Source: an uncultured archaeon (GTDB taxonomy: Archaea; Nanobdellota; Nanobdellia; Pacearchaeales; GW2011-AR1). From it: a stretch of 23,868 nt of DNA. The notes under the pieces were generated by a model, which saw only the letters and a list, made by a program, of their open reading frames with translations, made no database searches and had not been told where the DNA came from. The position numbers and the translations under genes are program-made. The stretch spans positions 1 through 23,868 of the forward strand of contig CALJLT010000031.1 in NCBI GenBank assembly GCA_937982425.1, read 5' to 3'. Positions 1 through 6,590 of this stretch are shown here, one piece after another (the stretch's first letter is position 1; the number at the start of each line of letters is the position of its first letter).

Positions 1-330
1 ATTGGAGTAGTTGCGTGAATGGAACTCAAAATAGAACTTGTACTGATTTGAATAACTGTAATATTACTTCTAATAAACCTGCAGTTATGCAGAATTGTAG
101 CGTTCCTGTTAATTGCACTGTAAATTGGAGTTGTACTAATTGGAGTAGTTGCGTGAATGGAACTCAAAATAGAACTTGTACTGATTTGAATAATTGCAAT
201 ATTACGATAAGTCTTCCTGCTTTAAATCAATCTTGCTGTACAGAAAATTGGAATTGTACGAGTTGGAGTGTTTGTGTTAATGATACTCAAAATAGAACTT
301 GTACTGATTTGAATAACTGTAATACGATGC
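1..330 (+). repeat. Coding tandem repeat, three units of about 123-138 bp
   Basis: The segment starting at base 1 (attggagtagttgcgtgaat) recurs almost unchanged at 139 and in a more diverged form at about 262. Copies 1 and 2 match nearly perfectly for about 65 bases; copy 3 keeps the central part encoding Q-N-R-T-C-T-D-L-N-N-C-N. The repeats encode the TSP1-like modules. Confidence 0.85.
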
Positions 331-377
331 TAAATCTTCCTGTTTTAAATCAATCTTGCGTTTACACTCCAGATTAG
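1..377 (+). CDS. Cys-rich TSP1-like repeat surface protein, 3' end only
   Basis: Reading frame is open from base 3, so the gene starts upstream of the window and only about 124 C-terminal residues are present. They contain three copies of a unit beginning W-S-x-C-V-N-x-T-Q-N-R-T-C-T-D-L-N-N-C-N, with W codons at 3, 141 and 264, giving spacings of 46 and 41 residues. The W-x-x-C / R-T-C / N-C-N spacing resembles thrombospondin type-1 repeats, which are extracellular and disulfide-bonded. N-x-S/T sequons are extremely dense (NGT, NRT, NIT, NCS, NCT, NWS), which fits a glycosylated exported protein. The first two units are almost identical at DNA level, which may be why the contig breaks here. 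No membrane anchor or sorting signal is visible at the C-terminus. Exact family and role unknown; the TSP1-like label is by pattern only. Confidence 0.75.
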   Translation, partial: WSSCVNGTQNRTCTDLNNCNITSNKPAVMQNCSVPVNCTVNWSCTNWSSCVNGTQNRTCTDLNNCNITISLPALNQSCCTENWNCTSWSVCVNDTQNRTCTDLNNCNTMLNLPVLNQSCVYTPD

Positions 378-449
378 ATATCTTACGCAATTTTTCTTTT
401 TATTTAAAAAATAGAAAATTAGTTAAAAGATAAATTACTTTGATTCTTA

Positions 450-520
450 TCTAACTTAGGTTAGAGTTATTTAACTTCGGTTAAATAAGAGGGAAGTTGA
501 ACTTCGGTTTTTTACTTCCC
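450..520 (+). terminator. Three tandem hairpins with tetraloops, then a U-tract
   Basis: Three back-to-back inverted repeats lie 73-143 nt after the stop of the TSP1-like gene. Hairpin 1 (450-465) is a 6-bp stem TCTAAC/GTTAGA with loop TTAG. Hairpin 2 (467-488) is a perfect 9-bp stem TTATTTAAC/GTTAAATAA closed by the ultrastable C(TTCG)G tetraloop. Hairpin 3 (491-520) has the outer stem GGGAAGT/ACTTCCC, an inner AAC-TTCG-GTT stem-loop, and a T-rich run from 521. The last is shaped like an intrinsic terminator. Archaea usually terminate on U-tracts without hairpins, so a 3'-end protection or regulatory RNA role is also possible. Stems are seen directly; function is inferred. Confidence 0.55.
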
Positions 521-537
521 TTTTTATTTTTAGAAAT

Positions 538-547
538 AATTAAAAAC
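538..547 (+). promoter_or_regulatory. TATA-like box for the 51-aa membrane protein
   Basis: AATTAAAAAC is centred about 25 nt before the ATG at 568. No Shine-Dalgarno precedes the ATG, consistent with a leaderless transcript. Confidence 0.45.
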
Positions 548-567
548 TAAGATTTATTCTCTTTTAC

Positions 568-723
568 ATGGATAAAGAAACTATTCGTTTTATAGATAAA
601 GCAACAGACAGAAGAGAACAAATAAAAATAAATTGGATTGCTATCGTTGGTACTATTGCAATTATGTTTCTTTGCTATCTTATTCTAAAGATAACGGGAG
701 TTTTAGGTTTATTTGGAGTATAA
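568..723 (+). CDS. Small single-TM membrane protein, 51 aa
   Basis: ATG at 568, TAA at 721-723. The N-terminal 20 residues are charged (MDKETIRFIDKATDRREQIK). They are followed by a hydrophobic stretch from about residue 22 to 50 (NWIAIVGTIAIMFLCYLILK, then ITGVLGLFGV), so one membrane helix, or one plus a short hydrophobic tail. A TATA-like box lies 25 nt upstream. It converges on the DUF378-like gene. Family not recognised; the reading frame, promoter spacing and clean TM segment support it as a real gene. Confidence 0.6.
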   Translation: MDKETIRFIDKATDRREQIKINWIAIVGTIAIMFLCYLILKITGVLGLFGV

Positions 724-749
724 AAAAATTAAAAAAATAAAATTTATTC

Positions 750-950
750 CTAGTAATATGTTGGCTTAAATAATCTGGTTAAACCATATATTCCAGAAAT
801 TCCTACCAAAATATACACTATTTTAGTCAAAGTAAGACTAAATCCTAGGAATTTATTTACTAAATCAAGGTTAGCAATTCCTACTAAACCCCAATTAATT
901 CCTCCAATCACTAAAATAAGCATGAAAAATTTGTCTAAAAATCTATTCAT
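750..950 (-). CDS. DUF378-like small integral membrane protein, 66 aa
   Basis: Two hydrophobic helices flank the signature I-N-W-G-L-V-G, followed by ANLDLVNKFLG and IVYILVGISGIYGL, the pattern of DUF378 (YuzA-like) membrane proteins, whose function is unknown. The frame extends upstream to an ATG at 984-986. I chose the internal ATG at 948-950 because a strong Shine-Dalgarno, AAAGGAGGTGA on the minus strand (955-966), sits at correct spacing before it, and because DUF378 proteins are about 60-70 aa. It is divergent from the helicase gene. This is the only gene in the window with a textbook Shine-Dalgarno, so it may be translated differently from its neighbours or have been acquired from bacteria. 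Confidence 0.8.
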   Translation of the reverse strand: MNRFLDKFFMLILVIGGINWGLVGIANLDLVNKFLGFSLTLTKIVYILVGISGIYGLTRLFKPTYY

Positions 951-954
951 ATTC

Positions 955-966
955 TCACCTCCTTTT
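955..966 (-). promoter_or_regulatory. Strong Shine-Dalgarno for the DUF378-like gene
   Basis: Minus strand reads AAAAGGAGGTGA ending 4 nt before the ATG at 950. It decides the start in favour of the 66-aa over the 78-aa form and is exceptional among the genes here. Confidence 0.8.
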
Positions 967-1010
967 ATTTTAAACGATCTTTTCATTTTTAATTCTTTTT
1001 ATTTTGCAAA

Positions 1011-1020
1011 AACATTTAAA
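1011..1020 (+). promoter_or_regulatory. TATA-like box for the UvrD-like helicase
   Basis: AACATTTAAA with the TTTAAA core centred 24 nt upstream of ATG 1042. There is no Shine-Dalgarno, so a leaderless mRNA is predicted. Confidence 0.5.
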
Positions 1021-1041
1021 GAAAATTATGCTTGAAAATTA

Positions 1042-2877
1042 ATGTCAATTATTAAAGAATTTAAAAGAGATTCTACTAAAGACTATCTTTATATTTTAAG
1101 AAGTTTGAATGAAATACCCTTCCCTCTTGGAAAGAATTTATTAGGGGATTTTCTTCTTGGATTAAAAAATGAATCAATAGAGAAAAATAAAATGTATCTT
1201 TGTGAAAACTTCTCAAAACTCAATTTTTTAGATAAAAGAGAAGTTTTAAATCTTATTTTAACTTGTATTTCAAATGGGTGGGTAGAGGAAAAAAGTAGTT
1301 TTTTTAATAATTCGATTAAAACACTAAGCATAACTAAAAAGGGTCAAGAGGAACTATTAGAACCGCAAATAAAAGAAAATTCATTAGAAGAAGAGTTAAA
1401 AATAGAAGAAAAAGAAATTAAAATATTTAAAGAGCTAAATAATTTTCTGGGTAATCTAAATCTTGAACAAAGAAAAGCGGTTGTTTCTCCAAAAGAAAAA
1501 ATACTCTGTGTTGCTGGGGCTGGATCTGGAAAAACAGCTGTCCTTGTTAAAAGAATAGAATTTCTAAATAAAATGAAAAAAATTAGAGGAAAAGAAATCC
1601 TTGCTATAACTTTTACTCGTAAATCTAAAGAAGAAATGGAAAAAAGATTGAAATTAAATGGAGTTGAATGTAATATTGAAACCTTTAATTCTTTTTGTGA
1701 AAAAATCCTCTTAAAAAATACATTTAAAATTTATGGGAAAAAAATGAGAACTATAAATCAGTCTGAAAAAGTATTAATAATCTTAAGAGGGTTGGAAATT
1801 CAAGGAATTAACCTTGAAGATGCTTTAAAAATTTATTTTGAAGAAAATCAAATAAAAAATAAAAATAAATATGAACTCCAAAGTATTTTTATTAATAACC
1901 TTTTTCAAATAAGAGATTATTTTAAAATTACAGGAAATTCCCTTGATAAATTTTATGAAGAAGGAATTAAAAAAGATAATTTTAATATAAAACTTGTTTA
2001 CAATCTTGTCTCCTTTATTAACAAGGAAATAGCAATTCAAGGATTCAGAACCTATTCAGATCAAATTTTAGATACAATAAAATTCTTTAAGGAAAAAGAA
2101 AAAAACATCCCTAAATTTGAACATATTTTGGTTGACGAATTTCAAGATATTAACGAAATCCAAGTTGAATTATTAGACTTGTTGAACCCGAAAAATTTAT
2201 TTTGTGTTGGAGATCCTCGTCAAGCTATATTCGGATGGAGAGGCAGTAACATAAAATTTATCCTAGAATTTAAAAAGAAATATTCCGCAGAAATAATTAA
2301 TCTAAATAAAAACTATAGGAGTTCAAAAAAGATTATTAATTTGATGAATGACTCTGTTAATTTTTTTGGTTTTTCGGATTTAGAAGGCGTTAAAGAAGAA
2401 GAAGGTTTCCTTGAGCTAAAAAAATTTAATAATGAAGAAGAAGAGGAAGAATACATTATAGGTGAAATTTTAAAAAGCAATACAGAAAGAGAAGAAATTT
2501 TTATATTATTTAGAACAAATAAAGAATTAAAGAACTTTTCAGAAATTTTAAAAAAAAGAAAAATAGCACATATATTAAAAAACGAATTTAATGAGGAGAT
2601 CATTCCTAAGAAAAATGAACTGACTTTATCCACTATTCATTCTATTAAAGGACTTGAAGCAAAAGAGGTTTTTCTTAAAGGGGTTAATTCAAAGAATTTT
2701 CCTTGTAGATCAGGTGATTACCCTATACTTGATTTTTTGGAAGAATTGAATTACAATAAATTTGAAGAAGAAAGAAGATTATTTTATGTGGCAATCTCTA
2801 GGGCAAAAGATATTCTTCATTTAACTTATTCTGGAAAAAATATTAGTCCTTTTGTTAATGAAAAATTATTTAGATAG
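1042..2877 (+). CDS. UvrD/Rep-family superfamily 1 DNA helicase
   Basis: ATP-dependent 3'-5' DNA helicase of the UvrD/Rep/PcrA type, expected in DNA repair or replication restart. The SF1A motifs appear in order: Q-motif region NLEQRKAV (about residue 139), Walker A AGAGSGKT (158-165, Lys164), TFTRKS (Ia), DEFQD (365-369, motif II), GDPRQAIFGWRGS (III), NYRSS (IV), STIHSIKGLEAKEVF (V) and RRLFYVAISRAKD (VI). The first about 130 residues precede the helicase core and look like an added helical/winged-helix domain (FPLGKNLLGDFL... ITKKGQEEL), as in archaeal relatives. At 611 aa it is shorter than bacterial UvrD (about 720) and lacks a long C-terminal tail. All catalytic motifs are intact. It precedes the PP-loop gene by 30 bp but each gene has its own TATA-like box. 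Confidence 0.93.
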   Translation: MSIIKEFKRDSTKDYLYILRSLNEIPFPLGKNLLGDFLLGLKNESIEKNKMYLCENFSKLNFLDKREVLNLILTCISNGWVEEKSSFFNNSIKTLSITKKGQEELLEPQIKENSLEEELKIEEKEIKIFKELNNFLGNLNLEQRKAVVSPKEKILCVAGAGSGKTAVLVKRIEFLNKMKKIRGKEILAITFTRKSKEEMEKRLKLNGVECNIETFNSFCEKILLKNTFKIYGKKMRTINQSEKVLIILRGLEIQGINLEDALKIYFEENQIKNKNKYELQSIFINNLFQIRDYFKITGNSLDKFYEEGIKKDNFNIKLVYNLVSFINKEIAIQGFRTYSDQILDTIKFFKEKEKNIPKFEHILVDEFQDINEIQVELLDLLNPKNLFCVGDPRQAIFGWRGSNIKFILEFKKKYSAEIINLNKNYRSSKKIINLMNDSVNFFGFSDLEGVKEEEGFLELKKFNNEEEEEEYIIGEILKSNTEREEIFILFRTNKELKNFSEILKKRKIAHILKNEFNEEIIPKKNELTLSTIHSIKGLEAKEVFLKGVNSKNFPCRSGDYPILDFLEELNYNKFEEERRLFYVAISRAKDILHLTYSGKNISPFVNEKLFR

Positions 2878-2879
2878 AC

Positions 2880-2888
2880 TTAAATATT
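2880..2888 (+). promoter_or_regulatory. TATA-like box for the PP-loop ATPase gene
   Basis: TTAAATATT centred about 24 nt before ATG 2908, in the 30-bp gap after the helicase stop. This suggests independent leaderless transcription. Confidence 0.4.
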
Positions 2889-2907
2889 CAAATTTATAAT
2901 TTTACTT

Positions 2908-3828
2908 ATGAAAAAGAAAGCATTAATTCTTTTTTCTGGCGGGCTTGATTCAAGATTAGCTGCAAAAATAATGGAAGAAGAAGGATTTGAAATTGAACTT
3001 TTATTTTTTAAACTTCCCTTTGGAGGAGGGTGTTGCAATAAAGAAAGTTGTTCTTTTAATTTTGGCCAAAGTTCTGGTTTTAAACTTCATATTTTTGACG
3101 CGACAAAAGGAAATCTATTCAAAAAATATTTATCTCTAGTTAAATTTCCTAAATACGGAACTGGTTCAGGAATGAATCCTTGTAAAGATTGTAAAATTTT
3201 TATATTCAAAGAAGGAGAAAAATTGAGAAAAAAGATTAAAGCAGATATCTTAGTTAGTGGAGAAGTTCTTTCTCAAAGACCTATGAGTCAAATGAAAAGC
3301 GCTCTACTCTTCAATGATAAAAAATCAGAATTAGAAGGAAAAATTTTTAGACCTCTTTCAGCAAAAATTTTACCAGAAACAATTTATGAAAAAAAGGGAT
3401 TGATTAATAGAGAAAATTTTTATGCAATTCAAGGAAGAAGTAGGACAAATCAAATAATTCTAGCAAAAAAATTTAAAATAAAATACCCTGATTCTGGAGG
3501 AGGTTGTTTACTTTGCGATAAGGATTATTCAAAAAAATTTAAAACACTGCTTAGATTTAAAAAAAATCCTTCATTTAAAGAGATCTCTCTCCTGAATAAT
3601 TCCCGAATGTTTAAAGATAAAGGTTTGATTTTTGTTTCCAGAAATGAAAAAGAAAGTAATTTTTTGGAAAGTTTTGAAAGATGGAATATTTTAAATGAAA
3701 AAGAGATTAAAGGTCCAATAGTGATTTATCAAAAAAAGAAAGATAGATTACTTGCAGAAGAATTGATGACTGCATATAAAAATAAGGATATATCTCTTAG
3801 AAAAAAATTTGAAAAATTTAAAATTTAG
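2908..3828 (+). CDS. PP-loop ATPase, probable tRNA thiolation-type enzyme
   Basis: N-terminal PP-loop SGGLDS at residues 10-15, the pyrophosphate-binding motif of N-type ATP pyrophosphatases (MnmA, ThiI, TtuA, GuaA). Further conserved blocks are NPCKDCK (90-96), GEVLSQRPMSQ (118-128), RPLSAKILPET (148-158), GRSRTNQ (176-182) and GGGCLLCDKDYS (197-208). These fit the ThiI/MnmA-like archaeal and bacterial proteins annotated as tRNA thiouridylases, which adenylate a tRNA base before sulfur insertion. Seven cysteines (42, 43, 48, 92, 95, 200, 203) could hold a metal or Fe-S cluster, or carry sulfur. No THUMP domain is present, so RNA binding would rely on the C-terminal third (about 210-306). The exact base modified cannot be told. 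Single gene with its own TATA-like box. Confidence 0.75.
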   Translation: MKKKALILFSGGLDSRLAAKIMEEEGFEIELLFFKLPFGGGCCNKESCSFNFGQSSGFKLHIFDATKGNLFKKYLSLVKFPKYGTGSGMNPCKDCKIFIFKEGEKLRKKIKADILVSGEVLSQRPMSQMKSALLFNDKKSELEGKIFRPLSAKILPETIYEKKGLINRENFYAIQGRSRTNQIILAKKFKIKYPDSGGGCLLCDKDYSKKFKTLLRFKKNPSFKEISLLNNSRMFKDKGLIFVSRNEKESNFLESFERWNILNEKEIKGPIVIYQKKKDRLLAEELMTAYKNKDISLRKKFEKFKI

Positions 3829-3833
3829 TTAAA

Positions 3834-3845
3834 TTAATAAATAAG
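3834..3845 (+). promoter_or_regulatory. TATA-like box for the Cys-rich small protein
   Basis: TTAATAAATAAG centred about 24 nt before ATG 3863. Confidence 0.4.
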
Positions 3846-3862
3846 ATAACTCTTTTTTTAAT

Positions 3863-4150
3863 ATGAGAAAAAATTTTTGGATTATCTTGCTTATTTTCTT
3901 CGCTTTATTTATTTTGGTTTTTTTAGTTAACACATTTAGTAATGATTCAAAAAAATTTAATTCCTTATCTGAAAAATGTATTAATTCTGGAGGAATTTGG
4001 ATACAAAAATATTCTGAATGTGAAAGTATTTCTGAAGAAGATTGTTTAAGTTTAGGAGGGGTTTTTGAATTTTGTGGTTCTGCATGCAGACATTATTCTA
4101 ATGAAATGATTTGTACATTACAATGCATAGATTATTGTAAGTTTAATTAA
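3863..4150 (+). CDS. Small N-terminally anchored Cys-rich extracytoplasmic protein, 95 aa
   Basis: N-terminal MRKNF then a strongly hydrophobic helix (residues 5-25, IILLIFFALFILVFLV), read as a signal anchor. It is followed by a soluble domain with ten cysteines arranged as C-x4-GGIW...ECESIS..DC..LGGVFEFCGSACRHY...ICTLQC...C. The spaced C-GG-W/F and CGSACR elements look like a disulfide-stabilised module that I have seen in DPANN and CPR small secreted proteins; I cannot name the family with certainty. Export and oxidation outside the cell are inferred from the anchor and the cysteine count. Its stop overlaps the convergent downstream gene by 8 bp. Confidence 0.7.
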   Translation: MRKNFWIILLIFFALFILVFLVNTFSNDSKKFNSLSEKCINSGGIWIQKYSECESISEEDCLSLGGVFEFCGSACRHYSNEMICTLQCIDYCKFN

Positions 4151-5519
4151 AAATTTCTTTTAAGACTTTATCTTGCATTTCTTTTCTATAACACTCTTCA
4201 CAAATTTCTACATTAGTTTTTTTGCTTAATTTGAAACCATAAGGCTCTTTCGTATTTCCGCATCTTTCACATCTTTTTAAGCAATTTGTACAATAAATTC
4301 TTTTAGAAATTTTGTCTTGTTTTGTGTGAGTTAAACAAATTTCTTTTCCACATTTAAAACATCTAACCGAACAATCTCTGCAAATTTTTTTGCCACAAAT
4401 TGTACATTTAGTCATTAAACATCTTTTACAATAAGATTTAAAACAAGATTCACATTCAGAAATACATTCCTTACAAGAGATATGGGTGGAAGTGCAAAGG
4501 TTTATTTCATTTATTTCTTTTTGACAGCTTTCACAAAATAAAGGATTTAATTTTTTTGTTAAGGGATCAAATACTACTTCTATAGTTCTTTCTTTATCTT
4601 TTGATTTTAAGATTAAATCAAAAACCCCCAAAGGATAATAGACAATTGTTGTATTGAATAGTTTATTATTTACATTTAAAATATGCCTTTGCCTTTCCAA
4701 TTCTATAGCCCTATTTTTATCTTTTTCAAAATCTTCAAAATTCATCTTTGATTTTATCGAATTTATAAGTGTTAATTGCCTTTGTATTTTTTCTATGTTA
4801 CTCTCTTTTTTTAGTTCATCTAATTTTTTTATTGCTTTTTTCATAGATTCGCTAAATTCCTTATTTTCTTGAAAAAAATGATCTTCAATACGCTCCTTTT
4901 CTTTTTCAAATTTTTTTGTTAAAATTTCTGCAATTTCTTTTGTTTTTTCTTCTATTCTTTTTTTTAATTCATCTTTGGAAATGAAATAAGCCTCTTTTAT
5001 GTCTGGAACTCTTATTTCATTTTTTATTCCTTCTTCTATATCATAATCAGATAAATTCCCTTCTATTGGAACTCCCTTATAAATATAAATTTCATTTATT
5101 AACTTCTCTTTTTCATTTAAAAATTGGAACGTTGTATGGAAAGTAAATCTGAAAAAAATATCAAATCTTTTCTTTTTTGTAAATTTTCCAAAAGAACCAT
5201 TTTTTATCTTTAATTGTCTCTTGATCTCTTCTTCTGCATTTACCTTAAAATTTATTTTTAAAAGTGTTGTTTGTCCGGAATTTTCTAAATAATTAGAAAT
5301 TGTTTTTAAAAGATAACTTCCTCTTTCAACTAATTCTGCGTCTCCATTTAAATCTTTTTCGCTGAATACAAATTTATAGGGGCATTTTTTTCCGTAAAAT
5401 TTTTGAAAATCTTCTGGAACATTTGAGATTATTAAGAATCCTTCTCTAAACGAAATATCTGCTCCTAAATTTTCAAAGAATTTTTTTGTAAATTCAATTA
5501 TTTCTTGTATTTCTTCCAT
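4143..5519 (-). CDS. Coiled-coil protein with large C-terminal zinc-finger cluster, 458 aa
   Basis: Not assigned to a named family. Residues 1-165 look globular alpha/beta. About 180-275 is a long charged coiled-coil (repeated KK/EE, KKFEKEKERIEDHF...). Residues 285-320 are beta-like. The last about 120 residues carry 22 cysteines in C-x2-C pairs (FCESC, CKEC, CESC, CKRC, CTIC, CRDC, CFKC, CTNC, CERC, CEEC) plus a CLTH histidine. The array resembles serial RING/B-box or treble-clef zinc fingers and could bind at least four to five zinc ions, suggesting protein or nucleic-acid scaffolding. No enzymatic motif is seen. It is cytoplasmic, as there is no signal peptide. A TATA-like box (5541-5548) lies 25 nt upstream. 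The gene is divergent from Sec61-beta and overlaps the convergent 95-aa gene by 8 bp. Confidence 0.7.
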   Translation of the reverse strand: MEEIQEIIEFTKKFFENLGADISFREGFLIISNVPEDFQKFYGKKCPYKFVFSEKDLNGDAELVERGSYLLKTISNYLENSGQTTLLKINFKVNAEEEIKRQLKIKNGSFGKFTKKKRFDIFFRFTFHTTFQFLNEKEKLINEIYIYKGVPIEGNLSDYDIEEGIKNEIRVPDIKEAYFISKDELKKRIEEKTKEIAEILTKKFEKEKERIEDHFFQENKEFSESMKKAIKKLDELKKESNIEKIQRQLTLINSIKSKMNFEDFEKDKNRAIELERQRHILNVNNKLFNTTIVYYPLGVFDLILKSKDKERTIEVVFDPLTKKLNPLFCESCQKEINEINLCTSTHISCKECISECESCFKSYCKRCLMTKCTICGKKICRDCSVRCFKCGKEICLTHTKQDKISKRIYCTNCLKRCERCGNTKEPYGFKLSKKTNVEICEECYRKEMQDKVLKEIFN

Positions 5520-5540
5520 GGTAAAATTAGTTAATTCAAA

Positions 5541-5548
5541 TTTATAAT
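5541..5548 (-). promoter_or_regulatory. TATA-like box for the zinc-finger protein
   Basis: Minus strand ATTATAAA centred 25 nt before the ATG at 5519. Confidence 0.5.
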
Positions 5549-5578
5549 GATTATTAGGATTAAATAGATAATTCTTTC

Positions 5579-5599
5579 TTTATAAAAAGATTTTTATAC
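5579..5599 (+). promoter_or_regulatory. TATA-like boxes of the secG-NAC operon
   Basis: Two overlapping candidates: TTTATAAAAAG (5579-5589) and TTTTTATAC (5591-5599). The second is centred 25 nt before ATG 5620, as for other genes here. The first would give a leader of about 10 nt. Confidence 0.55.
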
Positions 5600-5619
5600 T
5601 CTTGGAGCGTGGGTAATTA

Positions 5620-5778
5620 ATGGCTCAGGATACGGGGGTTAATTTACCTGCAGGATTTGGAGGACTTGTAAACTACAAGGAAGGATATGATACTAGATTT
5701 CCGCTTAAACCTACTTATGTGATTGGATTTGTAGTGCTTATAATTGCTCTAAGAATCGGGTTGAATTATTTGTTCTAA
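5620..5778 (+). CDS. secG: Preprotein translocase Sec61-beta/SecG subunit, 52 aa
   Basis: Non-essential third subunit of the SecYEG/Sec61 translocon. The archaeal form is a tail-anchored protein of about 50-60 aa with an N-terminal cytoplasmic P-x-G-x-x-G-L-V motif, then one TM helix. Here LPAGFGGLVNY (residues 9-19) matches the motif and residues about 31-50 (PLKPTYVIGFVVLIIALRIG) form the TM segment. It is too short for a 60-codon ORF cutoff. ATG at 5620, TAA at 5776-5778. The NAC gene starts one base after the stop, so the two are co-transcribed, linking a membrane translocon subunit with a ribosome-exit chaperone. Good evidence for an archaeal host. Confidence 0.85.
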   Translation: MAQDTGVNLPAGFGGLVNYKEGYDTRFPLKPTYVIGFVVLIIALRIGLNYLF

Positions 5779-5779
5779 A

Positions 5780-6100
5780 ATGTTTGGAGGAATTAATCCT
5801 AAACAAATGGAAGGAATGATGAGAAAGATGGGTATTTCTCAAAAGGAAATAGATTCTTCAAAAGTTATTATTGAAAAAAATGATGGGTCAAAAATAATAA
5901 TTAATAATCCTAATGTAATGAAAATTAGCATGCAAGGACAAGAAAGTTTTCAAATTAGTGGAGAAGTAAGTGAGGAAATTGGATTTAGTGAAGAAGATAT
6001 TCAAACAATTATGGAAAAAACAGGAGTGAAAAGAAGTGAGGCGATAAAAACTCTGGAAAAAACTGGAGATCTTGCGGAAGCTATTCTGGAGTTGTCCTGA
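5780..6100 (+). CDS. nac: Archaeal nascent polypeptide-associated complex protein (NAC)
   Basis: Homodimeric ribosome-associated chaperone that contacts nascent chains. Residues 1-25 are the short Met-rich N-terminus typical of archaeal NAC (MFGGINPKQMEGMMRKMGI). Residues about 27-60 are the NAC beta-barrel domain (VIIEKNDGSKIIINNPNVMKI). Residues about 66-106 form the C-terminal UBA domain (FSEEDIQTIMEKTGVKRSEA and the following about 20 residues). The length of 106 aa is normal for the family. It follows Sec61-beta by one base, and the next gene has its own TATA-like box at 6104-6114. Confidence 0.92.
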   Translation: MFGGINPKQMEGMMRKMGISQKEIDSSKVIIEKNDGSKIIINNPNVMKISMQGQESFQISGEVSEEIGFSEEDIQTIMEKTGVKRSEAIKTLEKTGDLAEAILELS

Positions 6101-6103
6101 GTT

Positions 6104-6114
6104 AAATATAAAAA
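6104..6114 (+). promoter_or_regulatory. TATA-like box for the helical protein-MinD operon
   Basis: AAATATAAAAA centred about 35 nt before ATG 6144, so this transcript may have a leader of roughly 10 nt, unlike most genes here. Confidence 0.5.
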
Positions 6115-6143
6115 GGACTTAAGCTTAGTCATTTGACATTAAA

Positions 6144-6590
6144 ATGGAAGATATCATTCAGGAGAAAATAAGTGCGGATCATCTTTTGTATGTAAGTTTA
6201 AAATACACTAAAACGTGTGATGTTATTATGAACCTGCTTCTAAGGTGGAGAAATTTAATTGATGTTTGTATTGATAAATCTCTTGAAAAAGCAAAAAAAG
6301 ATGGAAAGATAAATGAAGTTGTAGATAATGCTATCGGAAAAATAAAACAAGCAAAAGAGGTTTTTAAAAAAGATAAAAATTTTGTTGAAACTTTGGATTT
6401 TTTTATGATGCTTAGAAAATTAGAAACTCTTGAAACTGAAAGAGTGGGAGAATTCAGAAAAAATGTTGCTCTTAAAATTAAATTCAGAGGAGAAGAGGTT
6501 GTGGTTGATTTGGAGAAGCTTAAATCTTATGCTCAATTAGTTGAGGAGTTTGTAAATTCTTGTAAAAAATACCTATCTAATAAAAAATGA
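6144..6590 (+). CDS. Helical protein of unknown function, co-operonic with MinD
   Basis: 148 aa, cytoplasmic, predicted mostly alpha-helical, with charged heptad-like stretches (KAKKDGKINEVVDNAIGKIK; FVETLDFFMMLRKLETLE) and a short beta-like segment near residue 115 (KIKFRGEEVVVDL). No family recognised and no catalytic motif. The start MEDIIQEKISADHLLYVSLKYTK has a patch resembling a helical pair or dimerisation bundle. Its TGA overlaps the MinD start by 4 bp (ATGA), implying translational coupling and likely functional partnership with that ATPase. Guilt by association only: a MinD-family partner or regulator. Confidence 0.65.
   Translation: MEDIIQEKISADHLLYVSLKYTKTCDVIMNLLLRWRNLIDVCIDKSLEKAKKDGKINEVVDNAIGKIKQAKEVFKKDKNFVETLDFFMMLRKLETLETERVGEFRKNVALKIKFRGEEVVVDLEKLKSYAQLVEEFVNSCKKYLSNKK

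Noticed and set aside
951..986. Longer 78-aa start for the DUF378-like protein
   Set aside because: The Shine-Dalgarno at 955-966 precedes the internal ATG; the longer form would translate through it.
1028..1042. Tiny upstream ATG (ATG CTT GAA AAT TAA) before the helicase
   Set aside because: Lies upstream of the predicted start of a leaderless transcript and ends after four codons.
1825..2633. Minus-strand reading frames inside the helicase gene
   Set aside because: They are antisense shadows with low-complexity Phe/Ile/Lys-rich translations and no promoter or motif, within a gene with full helicase motifs.
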